Source of the DNA: an uncultured Anaerolineales bacterium
GTDB lineage: Bacteria; Chloroflexota; Anaerolineae; Aggregatilineales; Aggregatilineaceae
NCBI GenBank assembly: GCA_937135955.1
Contig: CAKZOB010000004.1
Coordinates: forward strand, 1-64,000
DNA length: 64,000 nucleotides
Reading direction: 5' to 3'
Shown here piece by piece: positions 34,787 through 43,654 of the stretch. Below the pieces are notes generated by a model, which had not been told where the DNA came from, did not search any database, and saw only the letters and a list, made by a program, of their open reading frames with translations. Within the stretch, counting starts at the first letter, position 1. Each line of letters opens with the position of its first letter. Made by a program: the position numbers and the translations under genes.

Positions 34787-36705
34787 GAGGGCAGCGGGTC
34801 GTAGCGCACTTCCAGGCCGTTCAACCCGTCAACGGGCTGCAGACTGTGGTTTAGCGCGATCTGCCATAAAGCGCCATCAGTGCTGCGCAACACGACCCGC
34901 TCCAGCCGTGACGTATTGCCAGCGATCCACCCCTGTTGCCGGAATAAGTCGGCGAAACTCGTCGGCCAGCAGCCCACATAGATCGCCTCGCCAGCGCCCA
35001 GGCGTTGGCGGGTGATGGCGACCTGTCCGGCCAGCAGGCCGTCCTGGTAGTGATAAAGTGGCTCGGCGCTGATCGGGTCGAGGGCTTCGGCCCACAGGTG
35101 ATAGGACAGACTGTGCCCGCCCTGCGACGCCTGAATCCGCGTGCCGGGCCGGTGTTCTGGCCAGTCGGCGAAGTCGGGCGCGGGGACGGCACAGAATTCG
35201 CGCACGCGCACACCCAACAGGTCGGACAACCCGCCGCCAGGCAGAGGACTGTCGGTGGCGATGTTGCTGAGTTCGCGCACACCACTGCGGAAGGTGACGA
35301 TCAGCCGCCCGCCCTGCGCCACCCAGCCGCGCCAGGTTTCTGCCTCGCCGGGGTGAATGAGGATGGCCGCGGGCACGATCAGCGTCTCATAGCCGGAGGG
35401 ATCACAACCGCGCGGCAGGAAGTCCACTGGCACGTTGGCTTCCCAAAAGCCGCGGTAGAGCGCGAGCACCAGGTCCCAGTAGCGGAAGTCGCGCCGTGCC
35501 GGTTCCAGCTCGATGCTCCACAGATCGTTGTAATCGAAGACAATCCCCACTCTGGCGGCGGGCCGCGTTAGGTCGGGCAGGGCGGCTAGGTCAGCGGCGG
35601 CGGCCTGTGCCTCGCCATAACCCCGGTCGGGCGTGGCGTCCCACTTCAGCAAGCCGGTGTGGTACTGTTCCTGCCCAAAGCGCCCCGCCCGGAAGCGAAA
35701 ATAGATCACCGCTTCGGCCCCGTGCGCGATGGCCTGATGTGTCCAGACGCGCACCTGCCCCGGCGGCACAGGCGGGCGCTGCGGGTGCCAGTTGACCGGG
35801 CCGGGCTGCTGTTCCATGACCCAAAAGGGGCGTCGCTTGAGCGACCACATCAAATCCAGATTCAGCGCTACCTCACACGGATCGCTCAGGCCGTGCGGAT
35901 AGTTGTCGTAGGAGACGAAGTCCAGGTCTTCCGCCAGTTGCCAGTAGTCCAGCGACCAGTGGCGGATCATGAAGTTGTGGGTAATCCAGCGCCCCGGTGC
36001 GTACTGACGCAACAGGGCGATCTGCTGGCGCTGGAAGCGCCGCCAGTTGTCCGACGAAAAGCGGCGATAGTCCAGCAGCATGGAAGGGCTTTGAGGTTCG
36101 CTGGTGATGCCAGGGATAGGGATATGACGCCAGTCGTGATAGGTCATACCCCAGAACTGCGTGCCCCAGGCCACGTTGAGCGCGTCCAGCGAGCCATAGC
36201 GGGCGGCCAGCCAGTCTTGGAAGGCGCGGCGACAATGGTCGCAATAGCAGCGGGTGGTTTCGCCGACGCCGAACTCGTTGTCAATCTGCCAGCCAATCAC
36301 GGCGGGGTGCGCGCCAAAGCGCTGTGCGATTTGCCCGGTGATGCGCAGCGCTGCTTCCTGGTAGGCGGGCACGCTGGCGCACGCCTGTCGGCGCGCGCCG
36401 GGGCTGACGCGCGTCCCGTCGAGCGCCACCCGGCAGATTTCCGGATGAGCGTGCGTGAGCCAGGGTGGGGGGGTGGCAGTGGGCGTGCACAGCACCACGC
36501 GCAGCCCCGCGCCAGATAGCGTCTCGATGGCGCGTTCCAGCCAGTCGAAATCGTACACGCCGGGGCGCGGTTCCATCCTGTCCCAGGCGAACTCGGCCAG
36601 GCGTACGACCTGCAACCCCGCCTCGCGCATCAGCGCGGCGTCGGTAGGCCAGCGTTCCGATGGCCAGTGTTCTGGGTAGTACGCACAGCCCAGAAGCGGC
36701 GGCAT
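34762..36705 (-). CDS. GH42 beta-galactosidase
   Basis: About 647 residues from the ATG at 36705 behind GAAAGGGTGTC, the normal length for GH42. The TIM barrel carries LGCAYYPEHWP at the start, the acid/base E144 in IDNEFG and the nucleophile E298 in VMEQQPG, plus the C-x-C..C metal cluster (CYCDHC, about 156-161). A trimerisation domain and a beta-sandwich follow. No signal peptide, so it acts inside the cell on sugars brought in by the transporter genes upstream in the same operon. It is the last gene of that operon. Confidence 0.93.
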   Translation of the reverse strand: MPPLLGCAYYPEHWPSERWPTDAALMREAGLQVVRLAEFAWDRMEPRPGVYDFDWLERAIETLSGAGLRVVLCTPTATPPPWLTHAHPEICRVALDGTRVSPGARRQACASVPAYQEAALRITGQIAQRFGAHPAVIGWQIDNEFGVGETTRCYCDHCRRAFQDWLAARYGSLDALNVAWGTQFWGMTYHDWRHIPIPGITSEPQSPSMLLDYRRFSSDNWRRFQRQQIALLRQYAPGRWITHNFMIRHWSLDYWQLAEDLDFVSYDNYPHGLSDPCEVALNLDLMWSLKRRPFWVMEQQPGPVNWHPQRPPVPPGQVRVWTHQAIAHGAEAVIYFRFRAGRFGQEQYHTGLLKWDATPDRGYGEAQAAAADLAALPDLTRPAARVGIVFDYNDLWSIELEPARRDFRYWDLVLALYRGFWEANVPVDFLPRGCDPSGYETLIVPAAILIHPGEAETWRGWVAQGGRLIVTFRSGVRELSNIATDSPLPGGGLSDLLGVRVREFCAVPAPDFADWPEHRPGTRIQASQGGHSLSYHLWAEALDPISAEPLYHYQDGLLAGQVAITRQRLGAGEAIYVGCWPTSFADLFRQQGWIAGNTSRLERVVLRSTDGALWQIALNHSLQPVDGLNGLEVRYDPLPSQSAKPST

Positions 36706-36805
36706 AATGACACCCTTTCTCAAGACAGGCGGCACACATCAAACAAACCCGGCTCGCTAGGATAATCGGCACTGCCGGTAGCAAGCCGGGCAACAGCCGC
36801 TTACA

Positions 36806-38038
36806 TTACCCTTTCAGGCCCGACGTGGCAATGCCCTCAATGAAGTATTTCTGGGCCAGCACGAAGACGATGACCGGCGGCAGGATGGCGATCGCCGCAC
36901 CGGTCATCACCAGGTTGGGCTTGTCGGCGGCGATATTGCTCAGCCGGATCAGCGACAGCGTCAGCACATGGTTCGGCTCGTTGCCCTCGCCGATGATCAG
37001 CAGTGGCCACAGGAAGCTGTTCCACGCATAGAGGAAGGTGAAGATCACCTGCGTGGCCACTGCCGGCGTGCTGAGCGGCACGAAGATCGTCCACAGGATG
37101 CGCAGGCGACTACAGCCGTCCAGCAGGGCCGCTTCCTCGATCTCCTTGGGGATGGTCAGGAAAAACTGCCGCATCAGGAAGGTGCCGTAGGCGGTGAAAA
37201 TCCACGGGACGATCAGCGAGACCAGCCGGTTTTCCCAGCCGATGGCGACCATCAGCTTATACATGGGCACTACCAGCACCATGAAGGGGATCATGATTGA
37301 CCCCAGGTAGAGCAGGAAGATCGTATCGCGCCCCTTGAAAGGAATGCGGGCAAAGGCATAGCCCCCAAAGACGGAGGTGACGACCTGTCCCACGGTCACG
37401 CCCAGCGTCACCAGCGCCGTGTTGATCAGCGCCCGGTCGAGGTTGAGGCCCAGCACCGTGTCGTAGTTGCTGAACTGCAAGTCCACCCGTTCGACCGCTT
37501 TGGCCGTGCGCTGCACCGCGTAGGTCACCACCTGTGGATCGTCGGGGTCTATGAACTCGTCCAGGCGGGAGCGGTAGGCCAGCAGCAGGCGTTGCGTCTG
37601 CCCTTCGACCGTGACCTGGTAGACCTCGAAGTCGGCGGAGTTGCCCAGCGCATCGGTCACAGTCACGGTTTCGCCGGTGGGGGTGGCTTCTTCTTCCGGC
37701 ACCTGCGCCACGATCCGGCTCTGGCGCGGCGCGCTGACATTAACCCCCTCCTCAGTGGTGAGGAAGACGAATCCTTTTTTCTGGCCAGTCAGCACCATTT
37801 CGCGCTCTTTGCCGTCTATCTTGAAGCGATAGACAGGCACTTCCTGGCCCTGGTATTGCCTGGTCACCGCGCTATAGGGCAGCAGGCGCGGCGGATAGCG
37901 GAACACATCGCCGGAGGCCTTGAGCGAGGTGAACATCATGTAGGTGAAGGGGAAGAGCATCAGGAAAGCGCATATCCCCAATACCACATAGACGACCAGC
38001 CGGGTGGCCCAACGCTGAAGCAGAGTTCCATACTGCAT
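36806..38038 (-). CDS. Sugar ABC permease (MalG type) with a large insertion
   Basis: 410 residues; MalG-type permeases usually have about 280. Helix 1 (about 12-38) is followed by an extra soluble region of about 140 residues (about 48-195, including VPVYRFKIDGKEREMVLTG and QVTVEGQTQRLLLAY) before the standard core of five helices. The EAA loop is intact (EEAALLDGCSRLRILWTIFVPLS), so it should dock to a MalK-type ATPase, none of which is encoded here. The insertion lies on the outer side and may contact the binding protein. Confidence 0.9.
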   Translation of the reverse strand: MQYGTLLQRWATRLVVYVVLGICAFLMLFPFTYMMFTSLKASGDVFRYPPRLLPYSAVTRQYQGQEVPVYRFKIDGKEREMVLTGQKKGFVFLTTEEGVNVSAPRQSRIVAQVPEEEATPTGETVTVTDALGNSADFEVYQVTVEGQTQRLLLAYRSRLDEFIDPDDPQVVTYAVQRTAKAVERVDLQFSNYDTVLGLNLDRALINTALVTLGVTVGQVVTSVFGGYAFARIPFKGRDTIFLLYLGSIMIPFMVLVVPMYKLMVAIGWENRLVSLIVPWIFTAYGTFLMRQFFLTIPKEIEEAALLDGCSRLRILWTIFVPLSTPAVATQVIFTFLYAWNSFLWPLLIIGEGNEPNHVLTLSLIRLSNIAADKPNLVMTGAAIAILPPVIVFVLAQKYFIEGIATSGLKG

Positions 38039-38050
38039 GGCTGGCCCTCC

Positions 38051-39748
38051 TTAGTCGTAAGCGCCTGCGCGCGAAATGCGAAACTGAATGAGCGTGACGA
38101 CGAAGATGATGGCGAACAGCAGCCAGGCCACCGCTGAGGCATAGCCGAATTCGAAATTGAAGAAGCCGCGCCGGTACAGATAATAGACCGAGGTGGTCGC
38201 GGGCAGCGGGATGGGGCGCTGCGGGATCAGCGCATAGGGTTCGTTGAAGACCTGTAGGCCGGTGATGATGGTGGTCACGACCACGAAGAAGGTGGTAGGC
38301 GCGATCATCGGCAGCGTCACGTGACGGAACTGCCCCCAGCGACCCGCGCCGTCCACGTAGGCCGCTTCGTACAGGATGCGCGGCACGCCCTGTAGCCCGG
38401 CCAGGAACAGCACCGTATTGAAGCCGATGATCTGCCACGCCGCCAGAAAGACGATGGAGATCAGCATGGTGCTGTTGTCGGTCAGCCAGTTATATTTGGG
38501 GTCTTTGACGCCCAGCCCCAGGCTGTCGTTGACGAACTGCACTACCTGCGAAATGGCATAGTTGATGTAGCCGATGTTGGCGTTGTAGAGCCAGCGCCAG
38601 ATCAGCGCTGTCCCCACTACCGCCGCCACCGAAGGCAGGAAGAACAGCGCCCGGAAGAAATTCATGCCCGGTATCTTCGAATTCAATACCAGCGCCAGGG
38701 CCAGCGCCGGGATGATGCTCAGCGGCACCAGCATCAGGCAGAAGACGATGGTGTTGCGCAGACTCTGCCAGAACTGCGTATCCCTGGCCCCGATCACCAC
38801 GCGGTGCGAGCCAACGGTGAACGTCTCCAACACCAGGTAACCGCGATCGAGGGCCTGTTGCGGGTCGCCTTCGGGCGAGTCCTGCACCTTGACCTGGATG
38901 GCCAGCAATTCGCGGTAATTGGCTGTGCCCACGAAATTGGGCGGGTTGACGCCGGTGCTGTCGGTGAAGCTGAGGTAGAACGAGAGCAGCAGCGGTCCGG
39001 CGAAGAAGAGCATGAAGCCAATGGCGTTGGGCGAGAGCATCAGCCAGCCCTGCCAGGCGGTGCGCTGATCGGGCGTTTCGCCGAAGTACTCGCCCAGCAG
39101 CAACATGCGGTAGCCGAGCGTCCCAAAGACGACGATGACCAGCGTCACCAGCCAGGTTTGCACACGGCTATAGGTGCTCAAAATGTCGCCCACTGCCTGG
39201 ACTGCGCCCATAATCAGCAGCAGGGCTATCAGGGTGATCATGCCCACGCCCAGCGCGATCTGCTCCAACAAGACGCGCGGACGACTATCCTCGCGCAGCC
39301 TTCCGGCCACCCAGAAGAGCGCATAGGCAACGGCGAAGCCCAACAGCCATTGCCAGTGTGCGTGCAGGGCGCGCGCCACTGAGTCTATGCCAAGGAAGAC
39401 GCCCCACAGGTGCAACAGGTACACCGCCGAGAGCACCATGCCGATGTAGTTGACCGCCAGCGAGAGCGTGCGCCCGATGGCGCGCCGCCGGTTGATCAGG
39501 ATCGAACTGAAGACGGCTAGGATCGCCGGCACCAGCGCTGCCAGGCTGACGAAGCGTTGCACGGCGTCACCCAGATTGTAGAACCCTTCCATGCCGTTGA
39601 TGTACAGCGAGAGCATCACGCTGCCCGCCACAATGACGTGATTCCAGGCGATGTTGGCATCAATGACAAAAGAAGGGCTGCGCCAGAGTGTTTTGAGGGT
39701 ATCCAGGTGTTGGCGCGGGCGGTCGAGGATGTTGCTCATTGGCGACAT
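38051..39748 (-). CDS. Sugar ABC permease (MalF type) with extra N-terminal helices
   Basis: 565 residues; the usual length is about 300. Extra helices occupy about 45-190 (several hydrophobic segments), and the standard permease core starts near 235 (GFMLFFAGPLLLSFYLSF). An extracytoplasmic segment of about 60 residues precedes the next helix. The EAA loop reads YEAAYVDGAGRWGQFRHVTLPM. The ATG at 39748 follows GGGGAGG. It pairs with the MalG-type protein 12 nt downstream. A shared ATPase encoded elsewhere is probably used. Confidence 0.9.
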   Translation of the reverse strand: MSPMSNILDRPRQHLDTLKTLWRSPSFVIDANIAWNHVIVAGSVMLSLYINGMEGFYNLGDAVQRFVSLAALVPAILAVFSSILINRRRAIGRTLSLAVNYIGMVLSAVYLLHLWGVFLGIDSVARALHAHWQWLLGFAVAYALFWVAGRLREDSRPRVLLEQIALGVGMITLIALLLIMGAVQAVGDILSTYSRVQTWLVTLVIVVFGTLGYRMLLLGEYFGETPDQRTAWQGWLMLSPNAIGFMLFFAGPLLLSFYLSFTDSTGVNPPNFVGTANYRELLAIQVKVQDSPEGDPQQALDRGYLVLETFTVGSHRVVIGARDTQFWQSLRNTIVFCLMLVPLSIIPALALALVLNSKIPGMNFFRALFFLPSVAAVVGTALIWRWLYNANIGYINYAISQVVQFVNDSLGLGVKDPKYNWLTDNSTMLISIVFLAAWQIIGFNTVLFLAGLQGVPRILYEAAYVDGAGRWGQFRHVTLPMIAPTTFFVVVTTIITGLQVFNEPYALIPQRPIPLPATTSVYYLYRRGFFNFEFGYASAVAWLLFAIIFVVTLIQFRISRAGAYD

Positions 39749-39782
39749 AGGGCGGCCTCCCCTGGCTGAGCCGAAACAAGAC

Positions 39783-39804
39783 GGGGGAGGGTCACCCCTC
39801 CCCC
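39783..39804 (-). promoter_or_regulatory. Hairpin after the sugar-binding-protein gene
   Basis: GGGGGAGGG (39783-39791) pairs with 39796-39804. On the transcribed strand it is followed by GTCTTGTTT. It lies between the binding-protein stop and the permease start, where such hairpins commonly raise the level of the binding protein over that of the permeases. Confidence 0.65.
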
Positions 39805-39825
39805 CGGTTGCGTAACGTCTGCGCG

Positions 39826-41106
39826 CTACTCGAAGTACAGGTCAGCTTCCTGGCAGATGGTGTCCGCGAATTCCTGCGGCGTCATCTCGCCATTCAGCAC
39901 CTTCGTCACGCCGTTGAAGTAGGCCACGTCGATCTTGGGCCAGTCACCCTTCCACAGCGGGGCTTCGGCCACGCCATAGCTCAGGCCATTGAGCCACGCC
40001 TGGTTGTTGATCTTGCCGTCGAAGGTGGCCAGGAAGGCGTCAATGGCGCTCTGGTCGCTATAGGCGCGGCTGGGGATGTTGGCACCCAACGCGGCAACCT
40101 TGCCCTGGATGTCGGGGCTGGTCAGCTTCATCAGCAATTGCCAGGCTTCCTGGGGGTGCTGGGTCTTGGCGTTGATGACGTACGCGCCCCAGAACAGCCA
40201 GTTGCTCGGCCCGGCAGGCCCGACGGGCAGTTCGGCCACGTCCCAGTTGAACTTGGCGTTGGTCATCACGCCAGGGGTAGCCCAGCGGCCATTGAAGAAC
40301 ATCCCCACGTTGCCCGCCAGGAAGGGCGGCTCGGAGTCCTCGCCCCACGGCACGGCGATACCTTCCTGATAGAGCTTGCGGGCGAAAGTCAGGCCCTCGA
40401 CGGTGCCGGGGTTGTTGAGGCCGCAGGCCGAGAAGTCTTCGTTGAAGAAGCTGGAACCGGCGGCGTTGATGAAGTAGCCGTAGTTGGCCCACCAAGCGTT
40501 TATGCCGAAGCCCTTGATCTCCTCACCCAGGTCGCTGATGGCCTTGGCGGCGTTGTAGAACGCATCCCAATCCCAGGGATCGGTCTCGGTGGGATAGGGC
40601 ACGCCCGCCTCGTCGAAGAGGTCTTTGTTGTAGAAGATGACGAAGGCGGACACATCGCGCGGCAGGCCCCACAGCGCTGGATTGCCGTCCAGCGAGTAGG
40701 TCACGTGCTGCATGATCTGGGGGTAGAAGTCATCCTGGCTGAAGGTCGGGTCGGCGGCGGCCAGGTCGGCCAGGTTGAGGATCAGCCCCAGCTTGGCGAA
40801 GCGGGCCACATCGGTGCCGGGAATCCAGAACAGGTCGGGGGCGGTGCCCGCCGTCAGCTCGGTGATCAGCACATCCTGATACGACGCTGTCTCCGATCCG
40901 CCCGGCTCATACTTGAGCGTGACGCCGTCCCAGGCCGCGTCAATCTCATCGCTGGCCGCCTGGTAGACATCGGCCTCGGCCTGGTTGTCGGGACGGGTGC
41001 GCCAACGGAGCGTGATCTCTCCCTGGGCGCTGGTGGGCGAGAGCGAAGCAAACGCCGGGATCACCAGGGCCAGGAGCAACACACCAACTAACAGACGCTT
41101 GAACAT
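39826..41106 (-). CDS. Extracellular sugar-binding protein
   Basis: A 426-residue family-1 solute-binding protein. A signal peptide (LLVGVLLLALVIPAFASLSPTSAQ) precedes a mature protein that begins with a beta-strand (ITLRWRTRPDN). Family features: APDLFWIPGTDVARFAKLG, NKDLFDEAGVPYPTETDPWDWDAF and NGRWATPGVM. It captures a sugar outside the membrane for the two permeases. The ATG follows AGGAGAAGCG. The GH42 gene suggests a galactoside, but specificity is not visible in the sequence. Confidence 0.93.
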   Translation of the reverse strand: MFKRLLVGVLLLALVIPAFASLSPTSAQGEITLRWRTRPDNQAEADVYQAASDEIDAAWDGVTLKYEPGGSETASYQDVLITELTAGTAPDLFWIPGTDVARFAKLGLILNLADLAAADPTFSQDDFYPQIMQHVTYSLDGNPALWGLPRDVSAFVIFYNKDLFDEAGVPYPTETDPWDWDAFYNAAKAISDLGEEIKGFGINAWWANYGYFINAAGSSFFNEDFSACGLNNPGTVEGLTFARKLYQEGIAVPWGEDSEPPFLAGNVGMFFNGRWATPGVMTNAKFNWDVAELPVGPAGPSNWLFWGAYVINAKTQHPQEAWQLLMKLTSPDIQGKVAALGANIPSRAYSDQSAIDAFLATFDGKINNQAWLNGLSYGVAEAPLWKGDWPKIDVAYFNGVTKVLNGEMTPQEFADTICQEADLYFE

Positions 41107-41200
41107 TTTTCGCTTCTCCTAATTGCTAAAAACCTGCCAAAAGAGAACGGGCGAAAGCAGAAAACTTACACAGGGTTTCTTTCTGGCACTGCCTCCTTAC

Positions 41201-42217
41201 TCACTGAGCGGTTCGTGGGGGAGCTGAGGACTGGCGGACGATCAGGTGCGTCGAGACCTCGCTGGGTTCTGGTTGCCCTCCGCGCAGGACTTCGAGCAGC
41301 ATCCGCGCGGCCACCCGTCCCAGTTCGGGCGCTTGCTGGCTGATGGTGGTCAGTGGGGGCGAGAAAACCGCCGCATAGGGGATATCGTCGTAGCCGACGA
41401 CGGTCAGATCGTCGGGGACGCGCCAGCCCATCTCGCGCGCCTGCTGGATCGCGCCCAACGCCATACGATCGTTCAGGCAGACCAGGGCGGTCAGGTCAGG
41501 GTGTTCGCTCAGCAGATGTGCCGCTGCTGCTGCGCCGCTGGGGGTGGAAAAGTCGCCATCCCATTCGGGGATGGCCCTGGCATCAAGTCCGGCCTGCTCT
41601 GCTGCCTGGCGTACACCCACCAGACGATAGTGAATGGACGGATGCATGGTCTCCGGCACGCTGATGATACCAATGCGCCGATGCCCCAGGTCGAGCACAT
41701 GTTGCATCAGTTGGTAGCCGCCTTGTTGGTCGGCGCTGCGCACGTAATAGCGGGTGGGGTGATAACCGATGGCAACAGCAGGGATACCGCGCTGATGCAC
41801 TGGCTCCAGGGCCGAGACGCGCGGGTGATTGTCAATAGCGATGATGCCGTCCATGTAGCCGCTCTGCACCAATTGCAGGTAGATAGGGTCAACGGCTTCG
41901 TCGGACAGGCGCGGTGTGCTCAACAGCAGGTTGTAGCCCTGCTGCGTACATTCCGCTTCGATGCCCTGCAGGATGAGCATGATCAGCGGGTCGGTGAAGA
42001 TGGCGTCGTAGACGTAGGGAAAGACGACGGCGATGATGTGCGTTTTGCCAGCGGCCAGGGCGCGCGCGGCTAAATTGGGGACATAGCCCAGTTCTTTGAC
42101 CGCCTTTAGCACTTTGTCACGCGTTTCGGCGGTGAAGTAGGGCGTGTTGGAAAGAACTTTCGATACAGTGGCCGTCGAGACACCCGCCCGGCGGGCCACG
42201 TCTTCCAGCGTGGGCAT
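41201..42217 (-). CDS. LacI-family transcriptional repressor
   Basis: A 338-residue LacI/GalR protein: helix-turn-helix and hinge at 2-58 (TLEDVARRAGVSTATVSKVL, PNLAARALAAGKT), then the periplasmic-binding-like sugar domain (HIIAVVFPYVYDAIF, VVGYDDIPYAAVFSPPLTTI). It is the first gene of the sugar operon and its own promoter carries two palindromic operators, so it represses itself and the transport genes until the sugar is present. The 94-nt gap to the binding-protein gene shows no operator. Confidence 0.95.
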   Translation of the reverse strand: MPTLEDVARRAGVSTATVSKVLSNTPYFTAETRDKVLKAVKELGYVPNLAARALAAGKTHIIAVVFPYVYDAIFTDPLIMLILQGIEAECTQQGYNLLLSTPRLSDEAVDPIYLQLVQSGYMDGIIAIDNHPRVSALEPVHQRGIPAVAIGYHPTRYYVRSADQQGGYQLMQHVLDLGHRRIGIISVPETMHPSIHYRLVGVRQAAEQAGLDARAIPEWDGDFSTPSGAAAAAHLLSEHPDLTALVCLNDRMALGAIQQAREMGWRVPDDLTVVGYDDIPYAAVFSPPLTTISQQAPELGRVAARMLLEVLRGGQPEPSEVSTHLIVRQSSAPPRTAQ

Positions 42218-42254
42218 ATCCCGGAAACCCTATTGCTCTCAAAAAGCGTAATTC

Positions 42255-42268
42255 GTTAAGCGCTTAAC
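42255..42268 (-). promoter_or_regulatory. LacI-type operator O1
   Basis: GTTAAGCGCTTAAC is a perfect 14-bp palindrome with the CG centre usual for LacI-family sites. It lies 38 bp upstream of the lacI start codon, in the transcribed leader. Confidence 0.85.
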
Positions 42269-42295
42269 TACTCTGGCCTAAAAAGCGTCCGGCTC

Positions 42296-42313
42296 TAGTT
42301 AAGCCCTTAACTA
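42296..42313 (-). promoter_or_regulatory. LacI-type operator O2
   Basis: TAGTTAAGCCCTTAACTA matches O1 with one mismatch in symmetry at the centre. It abuts the -10 element and covers the start point. Its centre is 43 bp (about four helical turns) from that of O1, so one tetramer or two dimers could bind on the same DNA face. Confidence 0.8.
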
Positions 42314-42314
42314 T

Positions 42315-42343
42315 AGCATAGGACGATTGTTTGCCCCTGTCAA
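42315..42343 (-). promoter_or_regulatory. Promoter of the lacI-sugar operon
   Basis: On the minus strand TTGACA (42343-42338), exactly 17 bp, then TATGCT (42320-42315). The -35 is consensus. Confidence 0.8.
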
Positions 42344-42355
42344 GCCCCCCGGCCT

Positions 42356-42475
42356 GGGGGTAATCGCATCAAAACCGGCCAAGCAGAACCATGGGCAGCA
42401 GTAAGCTCAAATGCGATCTTCTGGTTGACCCCACCCCCGACCTTCGGGCGAGTTTACAGCGGCGGGCGATTTCGT
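42356..42475 (+). repeat. Dispersed repeat R1, copy C (degenerate)
   Basis: It keeps GGTAATCGCATCAAAACC, AGCAGAACCATGGGCAG, GTAAGCTCA and CTGGTTGACC, but the right half is shortened and altered (ACCCCCGACCTTCGGGCG). It lies in the 308-bp gap between divergent lacI and the SGNH-like gene. A candidate promoter for the right-hand gene (TTTACA 42453-42458, 18 bp, TAAAGT 42477-42482) starts inside it. Confidence 0.75.
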
Positions 42476-42525
42476 GTAAAGTCAGTAACACTGAGCATTT
42501 TCCTGGAAGGACATGACCTGCGCCC

Positions 42526-43650
42526 ATGTTACGCCGCCTCGCCTTCGTCACACTCGCCGCCCTCTGGCTCATCTCCCTGCTGACTGCCAGGGAACAGGCC
42601 GCCGCCCAACAGAGCACCGTCCAGGCGCTGGCCCCCTATGCGCTGACCGTCTACGCCAGCCCCGACCGCCAGGCGCATATCGTCGGCGTGCTGACGCCCA
42701 AGGCCAAGGTGATGCTGGAAGCGCGCACAGCGGATGCCACCTGGGTGCTGGGACACAATGCCGATGGCAGCGTGCGCGGCTGGATCGAAACACAGCGGCT
42801 GGCCTTGCCTTCGGAGACCAGCATCCCCCGCCTGCTGGTGAGCAGCGAGACGATCTTCGTCCCCACGCCCACCAACCTGAGCGCCGTCTACACCACCGTT
42901 GATCTGACGACCCTGCCCATCGTGCCGGTGAACCTGGGCCGCGCCGCGCAGATTTATCAGCAGGGGCGCATCTTGGGTATGGAGCCGCACACTGTGTCCA
43001 AAGTGGGCGACTGCCTCTCAGACAATCAGCATTTCCTCAGCCCCTTTGGGTTGGGGCGCTACACCCTGGGGCCGTACACCTACCTGCAGCCGCTGGTCAG
43101 TCATTTCGCGGCATCGTGGGCGCTGGATAGCCTGGCCGCCTACGATGGCCTGGTGACCAGCGCCGTGCTCGACCCCGTCTTCGCCAACCCGCTGGCGTGT
43201 CTGCCGGGCGAAACGCCCCTGCGCTGCGAATATCGCGTGCACCGCCCCAGCGTGGCGGTGATCATGTTCGGGGCGCAGGATTTGCTCTTCACCCCCGCCG
43301 AGCAGTTCGACCGCAACCTGCGCCGCATCGTGCACGAGACCATTCAGGCGGGCGTGATCCCCCTGCTGAGCACCTTCCCCAGCAACCTGGAGCGCTGGGA
43401 ACAGTCCGTGCGCTACAACCAGATCGTGGCCCAGGTGGCCCACGACTACGACGTGCCGCTGATGAACCTGTGGCTGGCCCTGGAAGCGCTGCCCAATCAC
43501 GGCCTCAACGCAGACGGGCGGCATCTCAGCCTGCCGCTCACCGATTCCGGCGACCTGACGCCCGCCAATCTGCAGCGCGGCTACCCGCTGCGCAACCTGG
43601 TGACCTTGCAGGCGCTCAACGCCGTGTGGCACGGCGCGATGAAGGAGTAG
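42526..43650 (+). CDS. Exported SH3-SGNH-like protein with Cys at the nucleophile position
   Basis: A 374-residue protein with a signal peptide (LAFVTLAALWLISLLTA), an SH3-like module (about 35-95) and an SGNH/GDSL-type domain (about 125-370). Block I reads KVGDCLSDN: the Ser of the GDS motif is replaced by C163. A later block has MFGAQD, and the Asp/His pair fits D330 and H333 in ADGRHLS. SGNH proteins remove acyl groups from lipids or glycans. The Cys may mean a changed chemistry or a non-catalytic protein. The next gene starts 4 nt after its stop and is probably co-transcribed. Confidence 0.78.
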   Translation: MLRRLAFVTLAALWLISLLTAREQAAAQQSTVQALAPYALTVYASPDRQAHIVGVLTPKAKVMLEARTADATWVLGHNADGSVRGWIETQRLALPSETSIPRLLVSSETIFVPTPTNLSAVYTTVDLTTLPIVPVNLGRAAQIYQQGRILGMEPHTVSKVGDCLSDNQHFLSPFGLGRYTLGPYTYLQPLVSHFAASWALDSLAAYDGLVTSAVLDPVFANPLACLPGETPLRCEYRVHRPSVAVIMFGAQDLLFTPAEQFDRNLRRIVHETIQAGVIPLLSTFPSNLERWEQSVRYNQIVAQVAHDYDVPLMNLWLALEALPNHGLNADGRHLSLPLTDSGDLTPANLQRGYPLRNLVTLQALNAVWHGAMKE

Positions 43651-43654
43651 AGGC

